Of a stretch of DNA of 54,171 nt, positions 16,124 to 24,854 are shown one piece after another. Position 1 is the first letter of the stretch, and every line of letters begins with the position of its first letter. The translations under genes were made by a program, and so were the position numbers. The stretch lies in NCBI RefSeq assembly GCF_001541345.2, contig NZ_LMVL02000013.1, positions 1 to 54,171 on the forward strand, read 5' to 3'. The DNA comes from Gillisella vitis. Its GTDB lineage: Bacteria > Pseudomonadota > Alphaproteobacteria > Rhizobiales > Rhizobiaceae. The notes below the pieces were generated by a model. The model had not been told where the DNA came from, searched no databases, and saw only the letters and a list, made by a program, of their open reading frames with translations.

Positions 16124-16626
16124 GAATATCCCCGCATGGCTCAGTTGACGTGACCGGGTTGGTCCAATGGAACATGCTGTGCGGAGTTAGAAGGACTGCG
16201 CTCTCCCCTATGGGGGGCTGCTGTCATTGCTGAAACCGCCGCATCTTTCACGTCCAGCCCTTGCCGGTCACGATCTTTGCAGCAATCCTCCAAGGACATC
16301 ATGTCCTGACGGCGTAAGGCCGACATGCAGGTTGACTGTCTCTCAAGACTGTTAAGCTTCTACTAATACTATTCCCGATTGGTGATTTAATTCTATCCGG
16401 TACCACGCAACACCTGTGGTTGGGTCATCACCATAACCCCACAGGACGGCTACGGGCGACGATATGTCTCGGGGGAATGGCATTGGATTTTCCAGCTTTG
16501 CGGTTTGTTTGATTTGCCTTGTCTATCCATCGGCTTGTATGGAAGGACGTGGGGCAGACGGTATTTGCGGTGATCAATCATGCCGTGCGCTTTGAAAATG
16601 CCGGGCGTTGAAAATTGAGTGAAGCG
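16124..16626. other. ~500-bp divergent intergenic region between mcp and the SCO1-like gene
   Basis: It must hold the promoters of the minus-strand receptor operon and the plus-strand copper gene. Apart from a hairpin with 7-bp arms (16413-16419 with 16439-16445), nothing is obvious. Weak frames on both strands lack ribosome sites, and I see no RNA gene. Confidence 0.5.
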
Positions 16627-17226
16627 ATGAAGAAACTGCGGATCGGGCTTTGGATATTGGTGGCGGCCTCGGCGGCTTTGTTGGGGTATCTGACGCTTGA
16701 AATTGGCCAATCGAGCCGCACGGTGGGCGAGGCGGCCTATGGCGTACCTTTTCAATTGGTCGACCAGCGGGGACAGGCTGTCAGCGAGCAGGTGCTGCGC
16801 GGCAAGCCGAGCGCGGTGTTCTTCGGCTTCACCCATTGCCCCGAAGTCTGCCCGACCACCCTGTTTGAATTGGATGGCTGGCTGAAACAGGTGGACCCGC
16901 AGGGCGGCCATCTGAATGCCTATTTCGTTTCCGTCGATCCCGAACGCGATACGACCGAGATCCTGAATACCTATGTTTCGAATGTTTCCGATCGGATCAC
17001 CGGCATTACCGGCGCACCCGACAAGGTCATGGAGATGGTCAAGGGCTTCCGCGTCTATGCCAAGAAAGTGCCGGTGGACGAGGCCAATCCGAACGGCGAT
17101 TACACCATGGACCATACAGCCTCGGTGTTTCTGCTGGATGCCGAGGGACGGTTCAAAGGCACGATTGCCTATGGTGAAAACCCGGAAACCGCCGTCCAGA
17201 AGCTACAAAAGCTGATGAAGGGCTGA
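16627..17226 (+). CDS. SCO1/SenC/PrrC family copper chaperone
   Basis: These membrane-anchored thioredoxin-fold proteins deliver copper to the CuA site of cytochrome c oxidase. The 199-residue protein has one N-terminal membrane anchor (LWILVAASAALLGYLTLEI). It also has the copper-binding pair in FTHCPEVCPTTL (CxxxC) and the third ligand histidine in YTMDHTASVFLLD. Between them lies the SVDPERDT motif of the family. I start at the ATG at 16627; a TTG at 16615 would add only four residues. It precedes prmA by 129 bp on the same strand and no oxidase gene is nearby. Confidence 0.93.
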   Translation: MKKLRIGLWILVAASAALLGYLTLEIGQSSRTVGEAAYGVPFQLVDQRGQAVSEQVLRGKPSAVFFGFTHCPEVCPTTLFELDGWLKQVDPQGGHLNAYFVSVDPERDTTEILNTYVSNVSDRITGITGAPDKVMEMVKGFRVYAKKVPVDEANPNGDYTMDHTASVFLLDAEGRFKGTIAYGENPETAVQKLQKLMKG

Positions 17227-17355
17227 CCCGCTCGCGGGCGGGGCGCGGATGCCATGCCTTTCCCGCTTTGATGTTGCAACGGCGCGTCAGGCATTGTACC
17301 GGAAGCGGCAGGAACGTGGGCGTTCAATCAGCCCGCCCCATAGGGAATATCGACC

Positions 17356-18228
17356 GTGAGCGAACTTCGTTTTTTCACCAGCACCACCGAAGTGCAGGCC
17401 AATCACATTCTCGACCTCCTGAGCCTGGAGTTCGGCGAAGAGGATTATGCGATTGCCACCACGGAAGTCGATGAAAAACGCGATATCTGGCAGACCTCGA
17501 TCTACCTGATGTTCGATGAGGAAGACGATATACTGGCGAGGGTGAAGACGGCGCTGGTCGCGGAATTTCCGGATCTGCCGGTCGAGCGTGAAGTGATCCC
17601 CGATATCGACTGGATCGCCAAATCGCTGGAAGGCCTGACGCCTGTCCGGGCAGGGCGGTTTCTGGTTCATGGGTCCCATGACCGCGACAAGGTGCGTCCC
17701 CATGATCTGGCCATCGAGATTGATGCCGGTCAGGCTTTCGGCACCGGCCACCATGGCACGACCGCTGGCTGCCTGGAAATGATCGACAGCGTGGTGCGCG
17801 CCCGCAGGCCCCGCAATGCGCTGGATCTGGGCACCGGCAGCGGCGTTCTGGCCATCGCTGTGCGCAAGCTGGTGAATGTACCGGTACTGGCCACCGATAT
17901 CGATCCGATCGCGGTGCGGGTGGCCAAGGAAAACGGCACTCGCAACGGCGTCCCCAACGGAATCGAATGGCGCACTGCGCCGGGTTTTCATTCAACGGCT
18001 TTTGGTGAATTCGGGCCTTTCGACCTGATCATCGCCAATATTCTTGCTCGCCCATTGATGAAGATGGCGCCGCAGCTCGTCACTCATCTGGCGCCGGGCG
18101 GTTCCGTCATCCTCTCCGGGATTCTGGCATCGCAACGCTGGAAAGTGATCGCCGCCTATAATGGTGCGGGGGTGAAGCATGTGCGCACCATCTGGCGCAA
18201 TGGCTGGGTCACCATTCATCTGCAATAG
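17356..18228 (+). CDS. prmA: ribosomal protein L11 methyltransferase PrmA
   Basis: PrmA trimethylates ribosomal protein L11 using S-adenosylmethionine. The 290-residue protein has the N-terminal substrate-binding domain (about 1-90) and a class I methyltransferase domain. In that domain are GTGHHGTTAGCLEMI (motif just before the SAM site), DLGTGSGVLAIAV (motif I), LATDIDPIAV, and FDLIIANILARPL (the motif IV loop, usually N-I/L-L-A). The start is GTG at 17356, with a purine-rich GGGAA eleven bases upstream. Length matches the family. A bidirectional terminator follows at 18372. Confidence 0.95.
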   Translation: MSELRFFTSTTEVQANHILDLLSLEFGEEDYAIATTEVDEKRDIWQTSIYLMFDEEDDILARVKTALVAEFPDLPVEREVIPDIDWIAKSLEGLTPVRAGRFLVHGSHDRDKVRPHDLAIEIDAGQAFGTGHHGTTAGCLEMIDSVVRARRPRNALDLGTGSGVLAIAVRKLVNVPVLATDIDPIAVRVAKENGTRNGVPNGIEWRTAPGFHSTAFGEFGPFDLIIANILARPLMKMAPQLVTHLAPGGSVILSGILASQRWKVIAAYNGAGVKHVRTIWRNGWVTIHLQ

Positions 18229-18371
18229 GCCGATCTTTGATATGTTTTCAGCTTGCGATGATTGTGTGCGGTGCAGCAGTGAATAACGCGCATGGCTGGA
18301 GCGGGACAATTGCCGTCAGACTTGTGCCAGCAGGCTGGCGTTTTCAGAAATGTCGCTTTTCACAAAAACAA

Positions 18372-18399
18372 AAAAGGCGGCACCGCCATGCCGCCTTTT
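18372..18399. terminator. bidirectional intrinsic terminator (prmA side / small ORF side)
   Basis: AAAAGGCGGC (18372-18381) pairs with GCCGCCTTTT (18390-18399) with an 8-nt loop. A run of A on the left and T on the right lets it work in both directions. It lies 143 bp after prmA and 146 bp after the minus-strand small ORF at 18546. Confidence 0.75.
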
Positions 18400-18545
18400 C
18401 TAGATCAGGTTTCCCTGATCAACCCGCGAACCCTGGGAGGAGAGGCTCAAGCGGGTCCCGTAGCCGGGACTGTATTCGATAGGTAAAATGGCCGCTCGAC
18501 ACGCTTCCACAGCGGCAGCGTCGCATAGGCCATTTCAGCATGGTA

Positions 18546-18710
18546 TTAGATTGCAGCGCGAACCGAGCCGTTGCGGACGGTGCCAGTGCGGGTTTCGCCA
18601 GCCAGAATGTCACGCGACAGGGAAGAAGCGCCGGTCAGACCGTTGCGGCCAATCTGACGGCCGAGCGGCATGGCGCGGGTCGGAGCAGAGGTGCGGATCG
18701 GGCTGGTCAT
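18546..18710 (-). CDS. 54-residue basic small protein of unknown function
   Basis: An ATG at 18710 opens a 54-codon frame ending TAA at 18546-18548. The product starts MTSPIRTSAPTRAMPLGRQI and ends GSVRAAI. It has eight arginines, few acidic residues, no cysteine and no membrane segment. Its third codon positions are strongly G/C like host genes, and the common codons (CGC, GGC, ACC, CTG) dominate, which supports real coding. The upstream site is a modest purine run (GAAGAGA) seven bases before the ATG. The GGAGGT visible there belongs to the other strand. A bidirectional terminator sits downstream at 18372. I do not recognise it; a small RNA-binding or ribosome-associated role would be guesswork. 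Confidence 0.55.
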   Translation of the reverse strand: MTSPIRTSAPTRAMPLGRQIGRNGLTGASSLSRDILAGETRTGTVRNGSVRAAI

Positions 18711-18980
18711 CGGAGGTCTCTTCGGTTTTGTTTAGCATGTTGCGTTGCGGTGCTTCTAATCGGTTTAGCTGATTTGCGACAGCGTTTTGCTGGCATGGGA
18801 GCCATGCGCTCAGCGCATCGATTATGATGCTGTCAGACTCTTTGTGGTCAAAAAACCGTCACAATCTGCCCCGGGCGGACGGGGAAGGGCGAAAAGCGGG
18901 GCAAAGGTGATGGAAAGGGTGTCATTTCGGCGCCGCTGTTATAGGTTGGCAGCAGTTTTTGACAGTCTCGGACAGGTCTC

Positions 18981-20825
18981 ATGTTCCAAAGTTTTGACGT
19001 TACCTCTACTCCTCAATTCGGCCGCGACCGTGTCGCGGCGCTGCGCGACCGGTTTTCGGGGCTGGGTATCGATGGTTTTCTGATCCCGCGGGCCGATGAA
19101 TATCAGGGTGAATATGTCCCAGCCTCAGCCGAACGCCTGTCCTGGCTGACCGGCTTTACCGGCTCGGCGGGCGAAGTTCTGGTAACGCAGAGCCAGGCCG
19201 TGGTCTTTGTCGATGGCCGCTATGTCACGCAGGTGCGCCAGCAGGTGGACCTCGAGGTGTTCACACCAGGCGACCTGATCGACGAGCCTCCGACCAAGTG
19301 GATACCAACTCATGCACCGAAGGGTTTCCGTCTGGGCATCGATCCATGGATGCATACGGTGGCGCAGGTGTCGCTGCTGGAAAAGGCGCTGAACGAGATC
19401 GGCGGCACGCTGGTGCTGGTCGATGAAAATCCGCTCGATGCGGTCTGGACCGACCGTCCTGCCGAGCCCTTGGGTGCCGTATCGATCCAGCCGATGTCTG
19501 CCGCCGGGGTCGAGGCTGGTGAGAAGATTGCCAAAATCGCCGATGGCCTCGCAGCAAAAGACGCAGCGGCGGTGGTGATCACCGATCCATCGTCGGTGGC
19601 CTGGATCTTTAATATTCGTGGCCAGGATGTGCCTCACACGCCGCATCCGCTGTCGCGCGCAATCATCCATGCCGATGGCAAGGCCGAGCTGTTTCTGGAC
19701 CGGCGCAAGACGAATCCCGAGGTCGAGACCTATCTCGATGGTCTTGCCACCCGGCTTGATCCGCAGAATTTCGTTTTGCAATTGGCGATGCTGGCGCAGA
19801 CCGGCGCCCGCATTCTGATGGACCCGGATCTCTCGCCAGCGGCATTGGCACGTCTGGTGGCCAGCCGGGGCGGCAAGGTCGTTGATGGTGCCGATCCGGC
19901 CAAGCTTGGCCGGGCGGTGAAAAACCTCGTTGAATTGAATGGCTCGGCTGTCGCCCATGTCCAGGATGGCGTGGCCGTGGTCGAATTCCTCAGCTGGCTC
20001 GACCGTCAACCTGCGGGCAGCGCGACTGAGATCAGTGCGACTCGGGCTTTGGAAACCATCCGCGCCAAAGTGGGCGAGCGGATGCAGAACCCGCTGAAGG
20101 ATGTGTCCTTCGATACGATTGCCGGGGCAGGCGAACATGCCGCGATCATGCATTACCGGGTGACGACGGAAAGCGACCGACCGATACGGGCAGGCGAAAT
20201 GTTCCTGGTCGATTCAGGCGCGCAATATGTCAATGGCACCACGGACATTACTCGCACGCTTGCCGTCGGCGCGGTGCCGGACGATCAGAAACGGTTTTTC
20301 ACGCTGGTGTTGAAGGGCATGATCGCCATCAGCACGGCGCGTTTTCCCAAGGGGACGCGCGGCTGCGACATCGACCCGCTGGCACGCATCAACCTGTGGA
20401 AGGCCGGGGCGGATTTCGCCCACGGCACTGGCCACGGCGTCGGCTCGTTTCTGTCGGTGCATGAGGGACCGCAGCGGATTTCCCGGCTTTCCACCCAGGA
20501 ATTGCTGCCAGGCATGATTCTCTCCAATGAGCCTGGCTACTACCGGCCCGGTCATTTCGGCATCCGGATCGAAAACCTGATCTATGTGCGCGATCTGGAG
20601 CCGGTGAACGGCGGCGACCTTGATATGATGAGTTTCGAGACGCTGACTTTCGCGCCCATCGATCGCTACCTGATCGTTGAGGACATGCTGACCCGTGAGG
20701 AACTGCGCTGGCTGGACGATTATCACGCCCGCACACGAGAGCAGCTTTTGCCGCTGGTGGAGGGAGATGATGCCCGAAGCTGGCTGATCCGGGCGACGGA
20801 GCCACTGGCGCGGTCTGCTATTTAA
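18981..20825 (+). CDS. pepP: aminopeptidase P family protein (Xaa-Pro aminopeptidase)
   Basis: It removes N-terminal residues before proline in cytosolic peptides. The 614-residue protein belongs to the long class, with two creatinase-like N-terminal domains (about 1-310) followed by the pita-bread catalytic domain. Dinuclear metal ligands are visible: D in LVDSGAQYVNGTTDITRTL (two aspartates), H in HGTGHGVGSFLSVHEGP, E in LSNEPGYY and E in FGIRIENLIYV. A short C-terminal domain (~555-614) is typical of the prokaryotic/eukaryotic APP1 type. The ATG at 18981 has GGACAGG upstream. A hairpin terminator follows the stop. The symbol is approximate, since long APP proteins differ from E. coli PepP. 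Confidence 0.93.
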   Translation: MFQSFDVTSTPQFGRDRVAALRDRFSGLGIDGFLIPRADEYQGEYVPASAERLSWLTGFTGSAGEVLVTQSQAVVFVDGRYVTQVRQQVDLEVFTPGDLIDEPPTKWIPTHAPKGFRLGIDPWMHTVAQVSLLEKALNEIGGTLVLVDENPLDAVWTDRPAEPLGAVSIQPMSAAGVEAGEKIAKIADGLAAKDAAAVVITDPSSVAWIFNIRGQDVPHTPHPLSRAIIHADGKAELFLDRRKTNPEVETYLDGLATRLDPQNFVLQLAMLAQTGARILMDPDLSPAALARLVASRGGKVVDGADPAKLGRAVKNLVELNGSAVAHVQDGVAVVEFLSWLDRQPAGSATEISATRALETIRAKVGERMQNPLKDVSFDTIAGAGEHAAIMHYRVTTESDRPIRAGEMFLVDSGAQYVNGTTDITRTLAVGAVPDDQKRFFTLVLKGMIAISTARFPKGTRGCDIDPLARINLWKAGADFAHGTGHGVGSFLSVHEGPQRISRLSTQELLPGMILSNEPGYYRPGHFGIRIENLIYVRDLEPVNGGDLDMMSFETLTFAPIDRYLIVEDMLTREELRWLDDYHARTREQLLPLVEGDDARSWLIRATEPLARSAI

Positions 20826-20826
20826 A

Positions 20827-20856
20827 AAAGCGAGGATGCAGAGGCATCTTCGCTTT
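20827..20856 (+). terminator. hairpin terminator of the aminopeptidase gene
   Basis: AAAGCGAGGATGC (20827-20839) pairs with GCATCTTCGCTTT (20844-20856) with one internal mismatch. It begins immediately after the stop codon of the gene ending at 20825. Confidence 0.7.
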
Positions 20857-20900
20857 GGGCATGTTTGTTTTGAAAAATGATAGAGGTGGAAGGAGGGTGT

Positions 20901-21101
20901 TCAGCGCCCTCTTTCCTCGCTTTCGCGGATGGCCTCATCCAGTGCCACTTCCAGCAGATAGCTCAACATCTCGCAATGAGCCGCTTCCGACGCTTTGATC
21001 AGCTTTTGCAGGTCCTCGGCAATCTGATGGATGGAATGGGCGTTCGCTGCCGGTTCCTTGCCGCCGGCAATCAGCTCCAGTCGATGACGTTGATGACCCA
21101 T
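20901..21101 (-). CDS. small conserved-looking protein of unknown function
   Basis: This is a 66-residue cytoplasmic protein with an ATG at 21101 and GAGAGGG eight to nine bases upstream. It is mostly helical, with an amphipathic segment HQIAEDLQKLIKASEAAHCEMLSYLLEVALDEAI and an acidic/arginine end (ESEERGR), and could dimerise. No signal peptide or membrane segment is present. I do not assign a family; its neat ribosome site and composition make it likely real. It converges with the aminopeptidase gene. Confidence 0.7.
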   Translation of the reverse strand: MGHQRHRLELIAGGKEPAANAHSIHQIAEDLQKLIKASEAAHCEMLSYLLEVALDEAIRESEERGR

Positions 21102-21346
21102 TTAAAAAACCCTCTCAATTCATTCCGCCTTTTTGCCGCATGGCGCTATCAATAATATTGCCAATCAGACTGCCCTCACGTTGTGACGAGACGAATCGGC
21201 AAGGCAAACGGTTGCGACGACAGAGTTCTACCATAGGTTATTTATATTAAATATAGCTGAATAAGGGATACTAACTGTAAAACAAGCCTCACCCCAGTTT
21301 CGGCGGTTTTGGAGAGGTGATTGCCGCAGGGTGGAGCCGAGAGGGA

Positions 21347-21655
21347 TCAGGCCATGAACTGGCGGATCAGCACGGCGGCGCCCCAACCGGTGAGCAGCAT
21401 GGGGATCAGCGAAAAGCGCAGGCCAACGACGAGACCAAGCAGCATGGCGAATTTCACCTCCATACCACCGGCGTAAAAGGCCGGGGCGACCAGTGTGGTC
21501 AACACGGCGGCAGGAACGGCGTTCAGCGCTGCATCGACCCGGGGTGGCAGGGTCTTGAAACGGCTGATCACCAGATAGCCGCCGGCGCGGGTAAGGTAGG
21601 TGGCAAGGGCGGCAGCCAGAATGATCGCCACCATAGAGGGGTCGAGATCCATCAT
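21347..21655 (-). CDS. azlD: AzlD family transport protein (branched-chain amino acid exporter subunit)
   Basis: This is a 102-residue integral membrane protein with about four hydrophobic helices and the AzlD opening LAAALATYLTRAGGYLV (the T-R-x-G-G/x motif). With AzlC it forms a branched-chain amino acid efflux system of the LIV-E type. Its ATG overlaps the azlC stop (ATGA), showing translational coupling, and it is the last gene of the pair. Size is typical. Confidence 0.92.
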   Translation of the reverse strand: MMDLDPSMVAIILAAALATYLTRAGGYLVISRFKTLPPRVDAALNAVPAAVLTTLVAPAFYAGGMEVKFAMLLGLVVGLRFSLIPMLLTGWGAAVLIRQFMA

Positions 21656-22362
21656 TGTGCCACCTCTGGTCTATCCTCTAGGGTCGCCTGGGTCTTGGGT
21701 GGCAGAAGGGCTGCGGTAACAATGCCGGCCAGTGCGCCGAGGCTGACATGCCAGGGTGAGCCAACTGCATGCATGGCGAAAACCGCCGCCACGGCACTGA
21801 CGGCAACCACGATCAGGAAGTTCGGACGCTTGCGAAAGCCAAGCACGCTGCCCATGAAATAGACAGGCAGCAACACGTCGAGGCCGACCGCTTTCGGATC
21901 GCCGATCAGGCTGCTGAACACTGCCCCAATCGCCGAAAATCCGACCCAGGGAAGATAGATGGCCAGCGCAAAGCCCATATACCAGCCGAAGGAAACGGAC
22001 TTGCCACCTTCGGAATGTTTGACGGTTTCGGCAAATTGTGGATCGGTCATGAAGAAGAAGGCGACGGCCTTTTGCAGTCCGCTCAGCCGTTGGAAATACG
22101 GGCCAATGGCCGCCGAATAGAGGATATGGCGGAAATTGACGGCAAACACCGAGAGCACGATCAGCCAGGCCGGAACGTTATTGCCGAATAGATCGATGCC
22201 AACCAATTGGCTGGCGCCTGCAAAAATCGTCGCACTCATCAGCGTCGCCTCAGCCACCGATTGGCCATGGGCGGCAGCGACTGCACCAAACAAGGCGGCG
22301 AAGGGCAATGTGGAAAGGGTGATGGCGGTGCTTTGGCGCGCGCCATCGGTAAAGTCTGACAT
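21652..22362 (-). CDS. azlC: AzlC family branched-chain amino acid permease
   Basis: This is a 236-residue membrane protein and the larger subunit of an AzlCD exporter. It shows the family start FTDGARQSTAITLSTLPFAA (as LxxP-G-x-x-P-F), then MSATIFAGASQLVGIDLFG, and several hydrophobic helices through the C-terminus. Export of leucine, isoleucine, valine or analogues is inferred from the family. A RIME-like repeat begins 12 bp upstream of the start codon, so the promoter must lie in or beyond it. Confidence 0.93.
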   Translation of the reverse strand: MSDFTDGARQSTAITLSTLPFAALFGAVAAAHGQSVAEATLMSATIFAGASQLVGIDLFGNNVPAWLIVLSVFAVNFRHILYSAAIGPYFQRLSGLQKAVAFFFMTDPQFAETVKHSEGGKSVSFGWYMGFALAIYLPWVGFSAIGAVFSSLIGDPKAVGLDVLLPVYFMGSVLGFRKRPNFLIVVAVSAVAAVFAMHAVGSPWHVSLGALAGIVTAALLPPKTQATLEDRPEVAQ

Positions 22363-22373
22363 CGTCTTTTCCT

Positions 22374-22475
22374 AGAGCATTTCCAGCAAAAGTGTGTAGC
22401 GGTTTTGCGTCCGGAAATGTGTTGAAACAAATAGTTAGAGTATTTATGCGTTTCTATGAAACGTAGAAATGCTCT
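22374..22475. repeat. RIME-like intergenic mosaic element, copy B
   Basis: This is a ~102-bp element bounded by AGAGCATTT (22374-22382) and its inverse AAATGCTCT (22467-22475). Two internal hairpins are present, one around GCAAAA ... TTTTGC (near 22386-22409) and one around CGTTTC ... GAAACG (near 22449-22463). Size and outer palindromes match rhizobial RIME elements. It lies in the azlC leader. Confidence 0.75.
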
Positions 22476-22671
22476 AAATGGGTATATGCCTTGGGATGGC
22501 CTGTCTTTCACGCCAGCCCTTATTTCCCCTCCCAAGAATGAGGGGTGGACTAGAACATCATTGCGAAACGAGCAAATCAATAGGAGTGATCCTGCGTTGA
22601 TTTCCATTGATGCGTGCTCATAGTCATGTCCTATTCCACCCGATCCTTCTTGTCGAAAAGGAACATTGTGA

Positions 22672-22935
22672 ATGCCCAAGACAGATGATGTGAAAGCGGA
22701 TTTTTCAAAAGAGGAACTGGCCCTGCTGGTCTCACGGCTGCAAAAACACCTGGCGAGTGAGCATGAGGTCGAGCTTGGACGGTTCGAGGTCGAAAGTCTG
22801 ATCGATTTTCTGGCTGGAACGGTCGGTGTGCATTTCTACAACAGAGGTCTTACCGACGCCCAAACCCTGCTGGCCGAGCAGATCGACCGCTTCAATGACG
22901 GGATCTATCAATTGGAGCGGACGATGGCGTCTTGA
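22672..22935 (+). CDS. DUF2164 family protein
   Basis: This is an 87-residue cytoplasmic protein of unknown function with the DUF2164 pattern: KEELALLVSRLQKHLASEHE, then LGRFEVESLIDFLAGTVGVH and the hallmark FYNRGLTDAQTLLAEQI. It is predicted all-helical. An AGGA lies 8-12 bases before the ATG at 22672. It is flanked by two RIME-like repeats (22374-22475 and 23129-23224), so its little island is bracketed by repeats. Size is normal. Confidence 0.88.
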   Translation: MPKTDDVKADFSKEELALLVSRLQKHLASEHEVELGRFEVESLIDFLAGTVGVHFYNRGLTDAQTLLAEQIDRFNDGIYQLERTMAS

Positions 22936-23128
22936 GGTTTGCGCCATGGTGGACTGTGTTCTCCGTTGACTTGACGCTAGCCAGAACTTAAAGCGCATCT
23001 ATTGACAAAGCAACCTTTGAGAGCAATTGACGCATGGCGATTAACAAGACGCCCGATCTGCTGTTTTGCTGGGGAGGCCGCGCCGACCATCCTCTGATTG
23101 GCAGACGCACAAGCTAGTATTGCGGTTT

Positions 23129-23224
23129 AGAGCACGTCCGCGTTTCGTTGAAATGCATCAGCTCTCTAAGCCTTTATTTTATGAATTTCTGGACGAAAAC
23201 CGTTTCACGCTTTTCCTGGAAATA
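23129..23224. repeat. RIME-like intergenic mosaic element, copy C
   Basis: This ~96-bp block begins AGAGCACGTCCGCGTTTCG and contains GGACGAAAACCGTTTCACGC near its end. It is the widespread rhizobial repeat form with palindromic arms (GTCCG near the left, GGAC near the right). It ends about 17 bp before the start of the TauE/SafE gene, so it forms that gene's leader. Confidence 0.7.
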
Positions 23225-23241
23225 TTCTGGGTCCACATTCG

Positions 23242-23976
23242 ATGCTGATTAATATGCTTGGACTTCCCTTTGGTGCGCTTCTGGGAACAGCCGGAGGCTT
23301 CCTGGGAACCGGAGGCGGGACATTTGCAATCCCGCTTTTGGTTTTGTTTGCGGCCTATGATCAGAAGCTGGCCCAAGGGACAGCTTTGGTCATGGTGGTC
23401 ACCAATGTCCTCTATGCCCTGGTGAAATACCGCAATAAGGGTAGCTTCGATCTCAAGACGGCCCTTGTGTTGGCCGTCAGTGGCAGCGTCACGTCTGCGA
23501 CCAGCTCTCTCTGGGCCTTATCGCTGTCGAGCGAGACATTGAAGCTCTGGTACGGTGTGTTTTTGATGCTGCTTGCGGCCTTCGTCGCCGTCACGCGCAA
23601 CATAAAATTCGTCTCGCATGGCCTTGATTATCGTTGGGCTTTTCTGCCGGGGGCAATTGGCGGCATATCGCTCGGCTTGTTTGGGGTTGGAGGCGCCATG
23701 CTGGCCGTTCCCTTGCTTGTAATGTTCTACGGGCATTCCCAGGTTCGGGCGCAAGGCCTCGGACTGGCGCTGGCGCTGCCCGGTTGCAGCATTAGTCTGA
23801 TGCAATATGGCTATTACGGCCATGTCGATTGGGTGCTTGGCTCGATGCTGGCCATCGGCGGGCTTTTGGGCGTGCCAGCGGGCGTCCATTTGGCCCACAA
23901 GGTCGATGAACGCACCCTGGGTCTGTCATTTTGCACATTGCTGATTGCCGCGGGCCTGCTTGTTGTCGTCAAATAG
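23242..23976 (+). CDS. TauE/SafE family sulfite/anion exporter
   Basis: This is a 244-residue integral membrane protein. It has two repeats of the family's glycine motif: the N-terminal FGALLGTAGGFLGTGGGTFAIPLL and, after the midpoint, GAIGGISLGLFGVGGAMLAVPLL. Around eight hydrophobic helices are visible. Members export sulfite, sulfoacetate or related anions, but the actual substrate cannot be inferred here. The start is uncertain, since ATG at 23242 and ATG at 23254 both lack a good ribosome site and follow a RIME-like repeat directly. A convergent terminator (23979) separates it from panB. Confidence 0.9.
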   Translation: MLINMLGLPFGALLGTAGGFLGTGGGTFAIPLLVLFAAYDQKLAQGTALVMVVTNVLYALVKYRNKGSFDLKTALVLAVSGSVTSATSSLWALSLSSETLKLWYGVFLMLLAAFVAVTRNIKFVSHGLDYRWAFLPGAIGGISLGLFGVGGAMLAVPLLVMFYGHSQVRAQGLGLALALPGCSISLMQYGYYGHVDWVLGSMLAIGGLLGVPAGVHLAHKVDERTLGLSFCTLLIAAGLLVVVK

Positions 23977-23978
23977 CC

Positions 23979-24015
23979 GTAGCGCCTCACGCCGGATGAA
24001 GGCGCGAGGCGCTAC
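23979..24015. terminator. convergent hairpin between the TauE gene and panB
   Basis: GTAGCGCCTC (23979-23988) pairs perfectly with GAGGCGCTAC (24006-24015) across a 17-nt loop. It sits between two converging genes. Confidence 0.6.
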
Positions 24016-24029
24016 CTTCTCTTTGGTGG

Positions 24030-24854
24030 TTACGATTTACGCGGCTGAAACGTATGCTCCGGCCCGGGAAATTGCCGCGCTTTGACCTCGGTTGCATAGT
24101 CTTCCACGGCCTTTGAAATCACCCCGGCCAGCTCGGCATAATGCTTGACGAAGCGCGGCTTGAAATCGTTGAACAGGCCCAGCATGTCGTCTGAGACCAG
24201 GATCTGGCCATCGCAGGCAGGCGAGGCGCCGATGCCGATGGTGGGGATGGCAAGAGTTTCGGTTATGTCCCGCGCCAACGGCTCCACGGTGCCTTCAATG
24301 ACCAGCGCGAAAGCGCCTGCCTTGGCTATGGCGGTGGCGTCGGCCCGGATCTTGTCGGCTTCCGCCTCGTCATGGCCTTTGGAGCGGTAGCCGCCTGACG
24401 TGTTGACCTGCTGCGGCATTAGCCCGACATGGCCCAGCACTGGAATGCCGCGCTCCACCAGAAAGGCGACGGTCTCGGCCATTTCCGTGCCGCCTTCCAG
24501 CTTGATGCCGTCACAGCCGGTTTCCTTCATGATCCGTGCCGCATTGCGGAAGGCCTGTTCCCTGGATTCCTGATAGGAGCCGAACGGCATATCGACGATG
24601 ACGCAGGCGTGACTGACTCCGCGTAACACCGCTTGCCCATGGGCAATCATCATCTCCAGGGTGACGCCAACCGTGGTGTCCAGCCCGTAGAGCACCATGC
24701 CAAGGCTGTCGCCGACCAGCAGCAGATCGCAATGCGTATCCATCAGCCGCGCCATTGGCGTGGTATAGGCGGTGAGGGACACAATCGGGCGCTGATGCTT
24801 CAGCGCGGCAATGGTGGTGGGCGTCAGGCGTTTCTGGCGGGGCGGGGCGCTCAC
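24030..24854 (-). CDS. panB: 3-methyl-2-oxobutanoate hydroxymethyltransferase PanB
   Basis: It adds a hydroxymethyl group from methylene-THF to alpha-ketoisovalerate, the first step of pantothenate (CoA) synthesis. This 274-residue TIM barrel has the magnesium-site segments LLLVGDSLGMVLYG and CVIVDMPFGSYQ, the substrate segment IKLEGGTEM, and GIPVLGHVGLMPQ. Its start is GTG at 24854, which overlaps the panC stop by 4 nt (GTGA) and so is translationally coupled. It is the last gene of the pncA-panC-panB run. Confidence 0.96.
   Translation of the reverse strand: MSAPPRQKRLTPTTIAALKHQRPIVSLTAYTTPMARLMDTHCDLLLVGDSLGMVLYGLDTTVGVTLEMMIAHGQAVLRGVSHACVIVDMPFGSYQESREQAFRNAARIMKETGCDGIKLEGGTEMAETVAFLVERGIPVLGHVGLMPQQVNTSGGYRSKGHDEAEADKIRADATAIAKAGAFALVIEGTVEPLARDITETLAIPTIGIGASPACDGQILVSDDMLGLFNDFKPRFVKHYAELAGVISKAVEDYATEVKARQFPGPEHTFQPRKS

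Noticed and set aside
16141..16326. 61-residue minus-strand frame upstream of mcp
   Set aside because: No ribosome site, arginine-rich artefact composition, lies in the promoter region.
18711..18725. GGAGGT as ribosome site for the 54-residue ORF
   Set aside because: The GGAGGT is on the plus strand; on the coding (minus) strand it reads CCTCC, so the site used would be the weaker GAAGAGA.
22374..23224. CRISPR array suspicion from the paired repeats
   Set aside because: There are only two differing copies bracketing a protein gene, with no regular spacing; they fit RIME-like elements.
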